A DNA stretch of 64,000 bases from Cylicocyclus nassatus (lineage: Eukaryota > Nematoda > Chromadorea > Rhabditida > Strongylidae): positions 3,362,232 to 3,426,231 of the forward strand of contig CATQJL010000326.1 of the NCBI GenBank assembly GCA_958299035.1. The letters run 5' to 3'. The notes under the pieces were generated by a model. That model ran no database searches, was not told where the DNA came from, and saw only the letters and a program-made list of their open reading frames with translations. Below are positions 24,144 through 42,500 of the stretch, one piece after another. The first letter of the stretch is position 1; every line of letters begins with the position of its first letter. The position numbers and the translations under genes were made by a program.

Positions 24144-24460
24144 GGAAATTTCAAGCAGGAAGAAATTGTGATTTTCTATGAATGGCGTGACGGACTAGGC
24201 AACTTCAACGAAAACGTGGACTTCGTAACAGCAACTTTGTGAGAACGAAATTATTTTCGTTTGCTAGAGTTCATTCAAAAGAAGCCATATCTATGGTACA
24301 AGATCGAACAGTGGGTTTGAGTGATGGATATTTCAGAAATGGATATGGTAGGCAAAAAGGCGTGTATGCATCGCTAAATTCTCGCATCATTCATTCATCA
24401 CTTCGGGCAGATGATCTATCAATCCGCAAGGACGAACTTTGCAAACGCCCAATCATTTAG
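24144..24460 (+). pseudogene. Unidentified coding-like segment in two overlapping frames
   Basis: After a TTCCAG acceptor at 24144 one frame runs to a TGA at 24240, and an overlapping frame then runs open to a TAG at 24460 (from about 24185). The codon texture resembles coding sequence, and a single frameshift would join the two, so this may be a decayed gene or the tail of the gene at 23636. No family recognised. Confidence 0.25.
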
Positions 24461-25714
24461 TTTCGTCCCACTTAGTGTGACTTCTTCAGTGCACGCCCTC
24501 CAGTATCAAGAAAAAAAGTAGAGCAGGAGATATTCAAAACATTGAGGTCGTCTTTTTCTTAGTTACGGAGAAATGCTCAAATGCTAAGGTACTACCCCAA
24601 GATTGAAAATGGTAGAAAAAGTCGAAGTTAAGATATCGTGTTAATTTTACCTTTAAGCTCACACATTCCTTGTGGTTTGTTTTTGAAAAAAGGGCTGTTC
24701 TTCACTGTTGTGAGTGTCCGCGTCAAATTGTTTTGCTCCACCTTTCTGGTCAATAAGTTTGCACCAGAGATTCAAGAATGTTCATGAGAACCCTCAAAAA
24801 ACCGTCCCAACCTCTTGTATTGAATTCACTGTGTAAAGTGTAGCCTCTATTTATACAGATTAAGAAGTTAACGTAAGGCACTATCAAAAGGTAAGAAAAT
24901 TCAAAATCAAGTCCTCCTATATCACTGAATAATTCTGGTTCAGAATGGTGCTTGTGATTGATAAGCATTCAATAATATCTCCTTCGTAACGGATGCCGGA
25001 ATTTGTACGGTGAAATTCTGAGACTGAAAACCACACCCTTTTAAACATGTGTTTTGGACATATCTTTTTGTTCCCAATAACTCCATTGTTTTACAATTTA
25101 ATAAAGATTAGTGAAATTTTCTATGCAATTTAGTGAAAATCCGTAGATCTGTACATTAACACCAGAACTGTCACTTTTGAACTCTCGAAAGCTAAAGCTA
25201 AAACTCTTAAAACGTACTGCTATGTATCATGTACTCAGTCTGGGAACATTTTTGTAGGTACAGTTTCGAAGGTGACTTTCAAAATCCGACACTAAATCGT
25301 TTTGGCACATGATTTGCATTGACTTTAATTTGTAATTTAAGAGATCTGTACAATGGTTGCTACAAACTTTGAAAATGTTGAGAGAGAATGGCTCGGTGAC
25401 CTTTCTAGGTCTGAATAGACAGCTCTGTAAAAATTTGAGAAAACGTGGATTTAGACTTTTGGACCTTCAAATCTGTTTGCAGTGTTGGTGTTATGAATGT
25501 GCACATTTGTTGATAATTCCGTCCAGAAGATCTGTTTAACACATAAGAAAGCTTTTACGCATTCATGTATATCTTCATTCAAAAATGTAAAACATCCACA
25601 ATTGTTTTGTTGAGAACATAGCTTGAGATCGAAACAAAGAAACCTTAGCTCGAGATCGGAACAATCAATGGGTAATATTCTTGCATTGAAATTCAAAATG
25701 AGAGCGATCACATA

Positions 25715-29537
<3,823 letters not shown>

Positions 29538-29840
29538 CTAAAATAGAAGAGGATGTTGTAGCCTGTTGCGATCCTTAATCGGTTGATTTACGACTGAAGA
29601 ATTATGCGTAAACAATAGGAAATCAAAATCATAACTACTTCTTCACAACAAGTTATAGTGATAGAAGGCGGGGAAAAGCGATAGATGAGAATTATTTGGT
29701 AGATCAAAATATCGTAGAAAGTTCCACAACAGCAGTGTAGTACTTTCTTAAGCTCTGCTTGGACCCAAACGTCTTCCTGAGATTATGAAGAAGCCTACAC
29801 CAGCGAGCACGCAGACGTCGTGACTGATGTCGTCTACCGT

Positions 29841-29895
29841 ATTGGCTGGGTTTGGCAGCTTTATCCCGCCCACCGCACCAATTGAGCCAATCACA
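29841..29895 (-). promoter_or_regulatory. Candidate promoter of the fax-1-like gene (CCAAT and GC boxes)
   Basis: Read toward the gene, CCAAT (plus-strand ATTGG at 29841) and GGGCGGG lie within 60 bp, plus further CCAAT-type pentamers on the other strand at 29878 and 29887. This is a GC-rich island about 300 bp upstream of the first exon in otherwise AT-rich DNA. Inferred from motifs only. Confidence 0.35.
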
Positions 29896-29905
29896 TGGCA
29901 ACGTC

Positions 29906-32900
29906 AACAATTACGGATCGAAAGCCGCGACTCTTCACGAAGCTAATGCTAGTTCTAGACGGAAATAATAAGCACTTAACGCTTGATAATGTGGAAAATA
30001 CACTGAGACAAAGCTTTTTCGATCAAGAATAGATTAGGAATACGTTGAGCATTGCTATTGCTCACTCTGGTGAGCTTGCTGCCTGAATTTGCTGCAAAAG
30101 GTAGGACTCGCTCGCTTCGAATTATTTCTTCATGACTCGGTAGACCTAAACGTCAAGCTCACACCCCTGTAGAGAAGAAACTTCTAAAGCTAGCAAGCAC
30201 ATCCTCATGCCCTCAAGGATCTCCGAACATCACAAACATTTAATGTAATTTCGAACATGAATTAGAAACGTTAGGAAGGAATCAGGGTGCAAACGGAGTC
30301 ATTGAAAATTACTTGCAGCTCTTTCTTCTGTCAGAAAGCTGAGTAGATCCATCTATTCTCAAGCAGGTGACATGTATGAAGTATATGTTAAAGTTAACGC
30401 ATCTGTGTTCCTACAAGAGAAGTATAAATCCTCTATAAAGAAGCTTTTGAAGCAGGGATCCTTTTTACTCCAAATCTCAATGGCGAATGCTGCAGCCTTT
30501 GTGAAAATTTAGGTCCTTCGGGCACACCGGGATTAGTGATATTATTCGTTTGTTACTTACTTATTATTTGAAACCTATTCGTTTGTTCTTAATTCAAGGG
30601 AGAACATTCTTGAATTCAACAAGACGATAGCAAAATTCGATGCGAGAGGTTTTCTTCAAATAAAAACAGAATTCTACAAGAAACTGCAAATGCAAAGTCG
30701 AAACTCACAGAGCACATAAATGTGATAATGTTACTTAGTAAGCTCTCAACAAAAGTTTCGTATAAAAAGCCATATAAGTGGACGAGATGGAAAAGGATGA
30801 CCGAATACAATGAGAGCTTAGTTTCCATGAAACACATGGCCATTTGTATTGGTATACTAGACGAACGTTCTGTGTGACAGCTGGTGGAGTATAGGGGCGG
30901 CGGGCACAGTAGAGTAATTGTGTGTTTGAGCATGAATAGTGATACCTCAGATGGCATCCATACACAGTGCAAACAATCGAGATGAACGTTTTCGGTGTAT
31001 TTTTCCTGGAAACCTGGATTCTAGAGGGAAAATCTATCAAAAAAGTATCGATGGACACCCAATGCTTTTATGTGAAATTTCATATATAAAATTCCTCTCA
31101 TGCGAGGTTTTCTTCCGTAGCAAAGATCGCTATTAAGGTTTGAATGTTGTCATGTATTTTTGGCAAATTTTGATTATTGCGAATATTGAGGTAGTAGAGA
31201 TGATCGATGTTGATAATTAACATTCCATAATTTGGCTTCAATTTTTCACGCTAGACACTAAGCATTCAAAGGTGGAAGGATTGCGGTTCATCAATTTACA
31301 ACATCAAGGCAAAGTAGAATGTTACAGCTTACAAAAATGTTTGAGGTCTTCTACGGTATACGAGGCCTAAGCATTATCCCAGCAGTTAGTTGAAAAAATT
31401 CAAAATCGTTAGTACGACACGTAACAATTTGATTATTTGAAAAGTTGTTTCGTGAGCATGGTTACAATTAAAAAATGTTAGTGCCGTATTACTAAGGGTC
31501 TTTCATCTTGTGAAAAGTGTCGGCTGGCTCATGAAAGTATTTTGAGACAAGGAAGAATTAATTCGAATGGTTCTTAGGATTTTGCATATTACAAAAACGA
31601 TTTTGCAATTTTGCCGTTAACGATCAACTTTGCAGGCTCTATTCTTCAAAGCATCAGTATCCTATGTACTGAATAATTGGACATCAATTGCTACAGCGAA
31701 ATCCTTCGGCTTATCATGAACTTTTATATAGACCGCTTTCACTTCTTAAATTCTGTAATCAACGACGATACAAGCCACTTATAGCGCTAATTTATAGCGG
31801 GTCTTCTGTACAACTTCCGTACATTTTTCACTATCTTGTTATCTATCTTACCATTTTGTCCCACAAAAATGGTGAACCACCTGTTGCTATGTTTGCAGAA
31901 GATCATTGGATATCCGATGCGGATGCGGTGCAGGTTGGCAGGCGAATTGCATTCGACCGGCCGCCACAGCACTTGCCATAATGTCGTTGGGTGGCGGCGT
32001 AACGACACGTCCTGATCGCTTAACTCGCTCTTCGTCGGTGTCTCCTGGGACTTTCGGGGATCTCCTGCATGTTGAGCGTCGAGGATTACGGTAGTTGAGG
32101 GGGCACAAAGCAAACTATGGGCAACGAGTTTTGCCTTGGTAAAATTGAGCCAAGAGTTTTTGCTTTTTAGAAACATCTAAGGGGGATATTGTAGAGATAA
32201 AAGATATTGTGCTGCAAGCTTTTGCAATATGAACTGCAGAAGTAGACATTTGGTCTCGCTTTGAGGTCCTGACCCCATTATAAGGTTAACGATCTTTGAG
32301 TGTCATTATATATTCAGTCATCCAGCAACAGGCCGCTGTATGACTCTTCGAGCCGACTGGTCCGTTTTCTGTTCTAGACACTTTGCCAACATGATAGATA
32401 AAAGAATTCCATCCAATGATTTCTGCTTCTCAGAAATGACTACCGTAATCTTCGCGACATGACGATGTAGCAGCAGAAGTGGGCGGGCCGAAGTCGCATC
32501 TGCGGCACCGGTGATGGGATTATCCATGTTATTGGACCGGGCTTTGTGATCCGCGCCGCGTAATTCTGTTATGGCAATCAGCCCACAAACTGGCAAATGA
32601 CATGATACCAGCCGGCTAGAGATGTCCATCTACTTCAATTTTAGGCACCCACTATCAACAGCAGTGCATCAAAACAAAAGCATCTTGAGATTATCCATAA
32701 GGGTCTCGTCCTGGCAACATGGTGGAAAAAAGCTTGAGGCACGGCAATGCCAGATGTGGATAGATTTTATAGTGTTTGTCCAATTTTCAACTAAGAAGAA
32801 GCAGACAAGAATGTATCAAACCAACCCGCAATTCCATTGTGACGATAGTTTGGTTGACCTCTTCGAGCCGAAGCTGCTTTGCAGCTTTCATTAGAAAAAT

Positions 32901-33522
32901 CTTTGATGATTCTCGTCTCTTATGCGAGTGCTTTCGCATGTTGATATAGGCAAGAAATTAAGTTTGTGGAATTCCTCATTGATAATTTCACCAGTGAAGA
33001 TTTAGGAAAGAAAGTATTGGTAAGAGATTTCTTGACGGCAATCTCGCAGTTTCCCAACCGTCGTTGAAACTAACTCAACAGATTTTTAACAATTGGCTCA
33101 CGACAATTTGTATGAAATTTATTTCACAAAAATAGCAACAAACAGGGTTACATTGTACCAAAATGCTGATGCCAACAATAGATTTTCATCCTGCGTAGAT
33201 CGTCGTATAATTGATTTTATTCCAGAAGTAGGAAGTTTACAAAAGAGCGCTGAAAAAGTGATCATCTTAGTGCATACACAATTTCTACTTATCTTCTTTA
33301 TTGAATACAAGATGTAACAAGTTACCCAACAGACAAATCACGTATGAACCAACAAATCAAACGGAATAAAGACGAATTACTAACGGTTTCTGATAAAGTT
33401 ATAATGGTGAGGATGCACCGATAAGGCAAGAAAGCACAGTATTCAGCATTTAAGTAAAGCTATTGCAACAATGATACTTTTTGAGCAGGATAGAGAGTTG
33501 TAGCAATTGAAAGATAGTTTTC
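29906..33522. other. Intergenic region, no confident gene
   Basis: Two overlapping minus-strand open frames of 107 and 118 codons (30616-31058) cover the same DNA in different frames and look accidental. A GC-rich block at 31900-32600 has frames ending in TE-like residues and an AAGGGGGAT polypurine tract near 32169, possibly a retrotransposon remnant. Confidence 0.35.
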
Positions 33523-36500
33523 TCAACTTCCTTCACTATCGGCGTCATCCAATCGAAATAAGCGGAGTAATTTGTCAGTTCCTCTCACCACAAATCGACA
33601 AGTTGTCGGATCCCACCTATAAGTTTGTCATTTCTTACTATTAGTCTATATTTCAGGGATTTTGCAATTGATCAGCATAATGTTTATTGCTATTATTGTT
33701 ACTTATTCGTGTCTGTCGCGCGTGGCGGCTCATTTTCGCTCTTATTCTGACTCTTCTTTTTCTCTCTTTTCGAAAAACCTTTACACAACAGCGCTTATCA
33801 AATGAGACAACTGGCTCCGAGATAACTTTTTTAGTAGCTAAGTATTAGGTTGGCCCGAAAGTTCTTTCGCACCGTTTTCAAAAATTCATAACTCCCCGTT
33901 CTTTCAGCCGATTTGCATGCTCTTATTTTTATATGAAAGTGTAAGTCATGCTCTCTGTAATGACACCATAGATGTTTGCTAATGGTCATCCGTTGCATAG
34001 AGGGTCATAAAAAATCGGAAACTTGCAACAAAAATCGAAGCAGTCAGTATTGTAGGTTCTTTCACAAGCTCTTACCAACAGTGCAAAGCTTGCGCCGATT
34101 GAGCGTCTCTATGAAAAGTTACGATTTCCCTGAAAAATGCCAAAATAAATCAATTTCGCCCTTTTGTATTGCTTGCTCGAAAATCGTAATTTTTCATAGA
34201 GACGCTCAATCAGCGCAAACTTTGCACTTTTAGAAAGAGCTTGTGAAAGAAGCTACAATACTGACTGCTCCGATTTTTGTGGCAAGTTTCCGATTTTTTA
34301 TGACCCTACACGAAAAATTCGAATTTTGACCACTTTTCTTCTATCGCTCCTATCTATGCAACGGATGACCATTAGCAAACAGCTAAGGTGTCATTATAAA
34401 GAGCATGACTTACTCCTTCATACAAAAATAAAAGCATGCAAATCGGCTGAAAGAACGGGGAGTTATGAATTTTTGAAAATGGTGCGAAAGAACTTTCGGG
34501 CCAACCTAATATAACAAGGTGTCCCAAAAAAAGTACACACTTTTCAATCGTCAATACCTCTCTTCCCGATGGGTCTTTTTCTCCCAGTCAAGTACCATTC
34601 TGTAGAAGAGGCTTCAACTTAGATTTACAATATCGATCGAATCACCGATCTCTCTTCGTTACTGTAGGATCACGCTAAGAACTTCCACCATGTGGAGCCA
34701 TTGTGAGATATGCCATCTGACAAAATCTTTTTCAACAAATCTGAAAAATCGTGTACTAGGGTTTTCGCGCACGCTAATTCCACTACACAACTTTTTACGA
34801 GTGTTTGCAGCTTTTTGACCGTGTAATCACATTTCTAACGAATACTGGGAATTCGGTCATTACTGTTTACCTGGGAAACTTTGGAAAGAAGCTTCACAGT
34901 AAAGCGGAAATTTCATATTCGAAATCACCGGCTTCCCATTACCATAGTATAGGAGATTTTGGCTTGTTCGGTCTTGTTCCGAGGCAGAATACGGCTTCCA
35001 ATGGCCTAAAATCCTTGTCCAAGTTCCTACAGCAATCCTACAGTAATGAAGAGAGGTTGGTAATTCGCTTGACAGTGTATATCTAAGTTGAAGCCTCCAC
35101 TACAGAAAGGTACTCAAATGGCGGAAAAAGACACAATGGTAAGAGAGATATTAACGATTGAAAAGTGTGTACTTACTTTTGGGACACCCTGTATTATGTT
35201 ACCCATTTCAAAACACGGTTATGTCAGTATGAAAAAATTTCAGGCTCACTCTCTGGATTAACTACACTAAGTCAACACAAGCTCACTTATTGTACCATAG
35301 TAGTAGCTCTAACAATATAAAATCTGTCACTCTTATATTCTGGAATTATAGGAGCTCGGATGTTGCTCTTGTGACATTGTGACAGTTGGTAAGGAAATAT
35401 TAGGTTGGCTTATAAATAAGTTCGGTCGCTTGCGGCTCCTACAAATGCTACAGACAAATTTTTGTCCAGTTTGGCCCGAATTGGTTAACTGCGTTTAAGT
35501 AGAACTTATCTTTCAAGGGAGAAAATCCACAGAGAAGTGAGAGATCCCCAATTTTCTCATAGTGAATATGAGGAAACTTGGTTATTTTGATAGGGATTTC
35601 AAACTGGCAAATCACAATTTTCATTGTTGTTCACTAAATAGGGAAATCCTCTGTTTCCAAGTCGAAATGCTATTTTCTACATCCATTACGCCATGAAAAC
35701 GAAGCTTAGGAAGTTAAAGAATTGAGCTTTCTGGAAATTTAGCCATGTTATGACATAACTGTTTTTACTGTTGATAGAAAATGCAAAATATCTGATATCT
35801 GATAGAGAAAGCTTTGAACTACCTTTACACAAAAAATTATTGGTAAACAAGAAATTTTGTAATGAAGATTTGCATGCCAAAACGAATTTACTTTTTAGTC
35901 AATCCAATAAAAGCTCTTGCATACCCTATTTTAGCCCAAAATCATCATATCAATAGAACTCACATTGTGCCAGTCACGGACTGGAGAGTTAGGATACTAT
36001 GCGTCGGTGGCGGAAAAGGAGTGAGCGTTATATCACTGAGGTTGATCATTCGAAGTCTAAAAAGCATAGATATTACCTGATTTTATGAAGAATTCAAAGT
36101 TCTCACCTTTGTACATCAGCAGCTAAGAGTAGCCGCATTTTTGGAGAGAAACTTATTACTTTAACGTCAGTAGGACAGATTTTCTTGCTGACTATTTCCT
36201 TTCTTGCAGCAATGTCGAATAGATGTACCGTGCCAGATTCGCCTGCTAAGGCGAGCACTCGGGCGGCTCCGTCTACAGCAAACACCGAACGTTCTGCAAA
36301 ACCGCATCAAACATATTTGTTAGCATATTTATAGCAAAAGCTTACTTGGTGGACTAGGACCTGGTGGATTTGTAGAAAAATGCGCCACCGCATCGTCTAC
36401 TCTGGCATCCCACAGTGTCACTCCACCTCGGTTTTCTCCTGCAGCCACCATGCATCCCAGCCATGAGTAGAGTGATGTGGCACCGCCTGTTGGGTTTATA

Positions 36501-39500
36501 CAAATTTTTCAAATCTACTATGAGCTAATAAAATATGAGAACTGTGCGTTGAACCTTTAAGAACTCCGAAAACTTGGATCAACAGAAGTGTCACGCTCGC
36601 ATTTCAGATCTATTTTGGTCGACGCATTGGTAATCCTACTTCCAATCACAACTTTATAATCAAAAAGTTGAATTTCCCTATGGACTGGAGCCACAACGTG
36701 AATTAGAGTACTTGGAAACGATGACTGGCAAATTGTATTGTACAGCGGGAATCGTCCTTTAGCAGAATCTTCAAAGCCCCGAAGAGTAGGATTTTTTGCC
36801 TCCGACTTCACCAAATTCGGCCAGATTCCCAACCTAAGCATAACCCATATGTGTAACTGTAAGCTTCTTTCCGTCTCTAATTTCCGCTAGAACTCCATTT
36901 CCATGGAGAAAAAAAAACGCCGATGGACATCACTTTTTATGGGATAAAAGCGAATTCCGATTGATGACTCCGTAGAAGCATCTTTCTGCAGTAGCTTCTG
37001 TCATGGTCCGTTCGCAAAAGGGAAGAAGTAGTTCCATCAAAACAAGCTGAAAGGACCTGAATCAAGTTCACCCCATCGTCGCAAAGAATCCAGCGAACGT
37101 CTGCAACACCGTTTCAAAAGATTTGCGAGTCGACATAGATTGCGTATCCATGACCGTGCGAAATTTACAGTGCCTTATAAAGATTACCAAAAATCAATTA
37201 GAGAAGAGAAGAATTGTAGCGGGATCCTGAGCAGCTCATCTAGAGCAACTGATAGCAAGAGGTGGCAGCAAAAGATATTTGCAGGAAGGTTTTCGAAAAA
37301 TCTTGAGTGAGTACTTTGAAAGCAGGCAAAAAAAGACGTTTGGAGTGTTTCGGAGGGACCTCTGCTATTGTCGAATTCCGCACGGATGAAGAAGAGACCC
37401 CGACTTCTTCGCAATGTCCAAAATCTGTTGTAGCGTAGCAATGCCTTTGCTCACTCTCTTGTCACCGGAGACCACCATCACATATAGGTCATTTATAAAA
37501 TCGTGGCGACGGATTTGACTACGGTCTTTGCGTCCAAAGGAGCACAAACACTCGCTCAGTCACTTCCATTGTCCGAATACTATTATATGTAAGCAGAAAA
37601 ACCATCCAAGTAAGGACGAAAATCATGAAAATGGAGTTGCCCGAAGCGCGTGCGTGTCGCGCGAGGTCTCGTGTTCGTCACGATTTTTCAAATTCCCTAT
37701 ACTCTGTATCGACACATATTCCTCTTGCTGGGGCTCGCCACCATACAGACCAAGAAGATATCTACAGTATCTCTATCGTTGAGACCTAAGGAATATTTTT
37801 GCTCTGTTCCATAAAAAGCTTTGGGCATTTCCGAAGTTTTCTGCGAAACAGTGATTGAGATACTGTAGTTTGAAGCATGCAATGTAATCGCCGCACAAAG
37901 TGGGAGTACAAACTATCATGACAACCACAGTCGAACTTCTTTGCATGAATCGCTTGAGAATAGTAACCACTCTTTGCTGGAAGGCGGGGCGATCAAGGCT
38001 AGGTAATGATCAGAGAGCACGCGCGCGAAAGAAACCGCGTCGCGGGCGCTAGCGGCCTTAACTAGGTTACGAAGCCCCGCCTTCCAGCCGCTAAGCCAGT
38101 TGAATCAAAGGTTACTTTTTAAGTCCCAAGTAACATCTTCTCCTATTTAGGAATGAAAATTTACCTTTGCTGGTTAGAAATCGAAATATTGCTCCGCTTT
38201 GTGCATCCACTATATGGATGCCTGACGAGGATCCAACCAGCACCAAACTTTGTTTTGTTCGCTGGTCATCCATAAATAGTGCACACAGAGGTCGCTTTGA
38301 GCACTTGAGCTCAACAGTAGACTCCCCTGAAATTTACTAATTTCATGATTATTTCAGGCAGCTTCTGATTACCAAATGCTCCATTTTCTGCATCGACGGT
38401 GCCTATAGTGACAAATCCGTCGTCAGTGGAAGTGGATGCGAAGAGATCAGCCGACCTATTCAAAGTCAACGAAGAGATTCTGGATGAGGAGACCCGTGTA
38501 GTTGCCACCGGTACCGGGCAAGGGCTGAACAAAGCATAACACTAGTGATATTTTGTTTCTTAATTTTTCATGGTTTCATGAGAATTCCGGGGTGAAATGC
38601 GTTTTTTTAAGAAGAGAAAATATTAGGTTGGCACATAAGTAATGCAACTTTTTATATAACTTTTGTCTGTTTGAACGTAGCGCATTCATTTTTTGGCAAT
38701 ATAAGGAATATGATGTAAGCTTCTAATGCACACATTTTCGCCGAATTTTACCATCTTATGTGAGGATTACGGTAGGTTTATGCTACTATGGGAAAATTTT
38801 TAGAATGCATCAGATTTTGCTAAAACTTGGCCTATAGGGCTTATTTGACATGCTGATCACAAAAATGAGATCCGTTTCGCATGAAAAGACCTCGTTCGTG
38901 AGATCAAAAATTTGAATTTTGAAAATTTGAATCAAATTTGAATTTCATTTTAGCGACAAATGAATATGATATTCGTGTTTACCGCATAGGATTACCCTAT
39001 AGTGCAAAGTTATAGCGAATTCTGACTTTTCGCAGCTTAGTTATTGACAAATTGCCTTCAAAACTTGACGCATTTGACTTGTTCAACTTCTCAAAGACGC
39101 CCCACCTTAATTTTGTGTTTGAATTTCATTTCTTTTTCACTGATTCCAATGTGCCAACTTCCAGCTACATGCTGCCTATAATTGCTTTTTCATATGTTTG
39201 AATCAGGTTTCGTAGGGCTTCATGTTTGCCAAAAAATCGTGAAACCTCGATTTTCAGCATTTTTCAAAAAATGCTTAGATTTTTTGTACTACGTTATCAA
39301 AAATCAAAAGGTTTGCGCAGACTTGCAGCTTACATCACGATCTACATGATGCCACAAAATGAGATTGCTACATAAAATAGGAAAAAAGTTACGGGAAAAG
39401 TTGCAAAACTTATGTGCCAACCTAATAGTTCGCATCGTGAAAGCAGTCAAGATTGAACGCAAGATACGTTGGATTCTAAATGGTGCTCTGATTTGTAAAC

Positions 39501-42500
39501 TGGAGCAAGATCGAATTTTAGTACTGTGACAAATGCGAGCATTAGCAAACATGCTGGAAATTTGTATGCGAAAGTGTTCAGCTCTGTTTTAAGCAAAGCG
39601 TGCTGTTTTCTCGGTAAGGATCGCCACTCTAAAGATTTTGTCCTACACTAGTGTATGAGTGCAAGTAGTGGAAAAATCTTTCAGAACAACGCTCCAAAAT
39701 TTTTTTGGTTTGCTCAAGGCCTTTGCAAATCCTGAAACCTCTTCAGAAACTGGTTTGCGAAGCCAACTTGAATTTTGTACAAGAATGAGGTTGTCAAGTG
39801 GATGCAAAGTTTTTTTTCGTAATTCGACCAATTTGACTTCTCTAATCATAAAAAATCATGGTTTTGTATTTAAAACATAGAAGGAGATTTGCGCTTTACA
39901 TTGATAATTTATTCGGCAACTCTTCATTGTGCAATGACAATCCGTAAATAACAATCCGGAAACGACACTTCAATTTTGATTGTTGGTCGTAAAAAAACCG
40001 GTGGAGCTTACTAGCCGAAAATAGTTTGGAAATTTCCTACATAGCAGTAGATTGTACATCAGTGCGAGCCTCACTTTCGCATGAAAATGCAAAAAAATTT
40101 ATGATAATGTCATAGAAAAATTATCATTACCGCGTTTTTCTTGCAGCAACGCAGCGTGGACTACTTTACGTAGTAATTATCTAAATACTGTGACAGTGGA
40201 AGTAAACACAGTAATAAAGCGGGAGGGAGGGAAGGGGGGGGGGTAGTTGCATGGATTATAGCGCCTGCGTGATGTTTACAGATTTGTGAATTCTGCAAGT
40301 TTGGCATACTGAATTAGACAAAACATCAGCGGATCACCAGTCTATCAGGGTGTCTCATAATTTTTTTACCGTTTTTACCCTAGACATCAGTCTTTCTCGA
40401 GAACTGGGGCATCTATAAAGGGTATAAATACATGATCGTACTTCTGCATGTATGCATGAGCTATATAACCGCGTGCGTGGGAGGAGCTCAGGACGTCTAG
40501 GGGCGGAGTTTGCCGTTTTACTCCATTCATGTTTTTCTTCATTTCTAGCCATGGAAAAAATGCGGAAAGTGTGCACTTGAATGCTCGATGTGTCAAGCAT
40601 GTGCTAGCATTAATGGGGACTTTTTGAGGGCTTTTGGGGCCAAGATACGATTTTTTACGGAGAAGTTTGTCTTGATTCTATCAAAATTCAGCTCAAAACT
40701 TCATGTGGAATACGCTTTGTGCGGACACGTGATAGCCATCTTGTACAGCTTGCTTTGCTTTGTCCAATGATTACTCAAGTCGCATCAATTGAAGGAAAGA
40801 TACAAAAAGCGACGGTTGTAGTGAAGACGGTAAAAAATTATGAGACACCCTAATATATGGCACATTACAATTTCATGAAAGATCATGAATTATTGGTGAT
40901 TGCTGATTACTGTAAAACCAAATCATTCATTTCTCATTACTTCGTGTGCAGTATCAGACAAGATGCTCGGCACAGGGATCCAGATACGATTTCCTCCCCT
41001 TTCTTCGTTCATTCTATGACAGCCTACCCCATGGCTTTTAGCGTGCCCCCCCCCAAATTTCATTCGCAGTGCGGTTTGGCCAAGTGCCAATTGTTAGCAG
41101 ATCTGTGGCATGCGGTTTTCGACTGCATGGTGCACCGATTTCGTGTTTTGACGAAACGCTGCAAGTGCTGTATAAACAAAGGAGTGCGTGTTCCTATAAC
41201 ATCTGGAACTATGAGAAATCGCGTGGCGACTGTTTTTTATTTGTGGGACGCCAAAGTTTCTAAAAGCGGAATGAAAGAGAACTTATAAACTTATTCGTAT
41301 AGACCAGTAAAGGGGGAGGGGTACCCGAGAATGGATCGCGACTTTTTAAGGCCCGTATGCACGTACATCCCCGCGGGGAGGGGAGCGGATCTGAGAGGGG
41401 AAGCGCCGTATCTCGCTAGTCTATATATCTTTCTTCTTCTTTCTCTGTCCTGCTTTTGAAGTTTCTCATACACTGATACCTGCGCATAATGGATGCCAGG
41501 TTCCTGCCATACAAGATTGGATATTCACTATTTCGTCTGATCCCCTGGGGATCCCCAGGGGATCATCTCACATTTTCAAAGTCATTTATCTTCCTTAAAA
41601 ATCAATGAAAACGTTGCAAAATTGCACTGCAGATATACTACGATACTGCTGAGCATATTTTCGACAGAAGAAATGGAATCCGAAGATTTTGATTTTTTTG
41701 ATAATCCCTGGCTCGCGAGCAGCGGTTCATCGAAAATTTTGATTCTTTGAGATTTCACTCAATTCTACCATAGGCATGTTTAGCAGTGCTGTAGTAGATC
41801 CCAGTACAATTTTAGAGCATTTTCATTGAGTTTTCAGGAAGATAAATGACTTTGAAAATGTGAGGTGATCCCCTGGGGATCCCCAGGGGATCAGACGAAA
41901 TAGTGAATATCCAGTCTTGTATGGCAATAACCTGGCATAGATTATGTGCAAGTATCAGTGTATGAGAACCTTCAAAAGCAGGACAGAGAAAGAAGAAGAA
42001 AGATATATAGATTAGCGAGATATGACGCTTCCCCTCTCAGATCCCCTCCCCTCCCCGCGGGGATGTACGTGCATACGGGCCTAAGAGTGGTCTATATGAG
42101 TTATAGGATTGAGCCAGGGACTTGTTTTTACTTGTCACTAATTAGAATCTTTTTTAGAGTTTTTTTTTTGAAAATTCAAATCAGCTTAAATTCTTTTTGC
42201 AAAGCGATAATCACGATACCTGTAATTTGGGGTAAAGACCCGCGAAAAATTTGGAAAGCATTCCAAATTTTTTTTTGAAGGCCTTCTTCGCTAGTTTATT
42301 CGATGAAAATTTTCTGTCTCCCGTTGCCGAAAAATTCCTCGAATCGTCACTGATCACCCCCCATTTTTTGCTTATCTTTATGTGAGAGTCTTTCATAGTG
42401 AAGAGAAAGAAATCGATGTTAAGCGGCAATAGAGGGAGCAAGGTTCAAGTGTAAATAAAATAAAAATGCAACACGCTAAATCTTGAATTCTTAACATCAG

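Noticed and set aside
30616..31058. Overlapping minus-strand frames of 107 and 118 codons
   Set aside because: They overlap each other in different frames, have no splice or domain support, and look accidental.
35960..36056. End of the WD protein at the TGA 35960-35962
   Set aside because: A GTGAGT donor lies across that stop, and the exon at 33523-33616 joins in phase and supplies a typical last WD blade.
36077..36090. Exon beginning at the acceptor near 36077 in the WD gene
   Set aside because: It would put a stop codon immediately after the junction; the acceptor at 36057 continues the frame.
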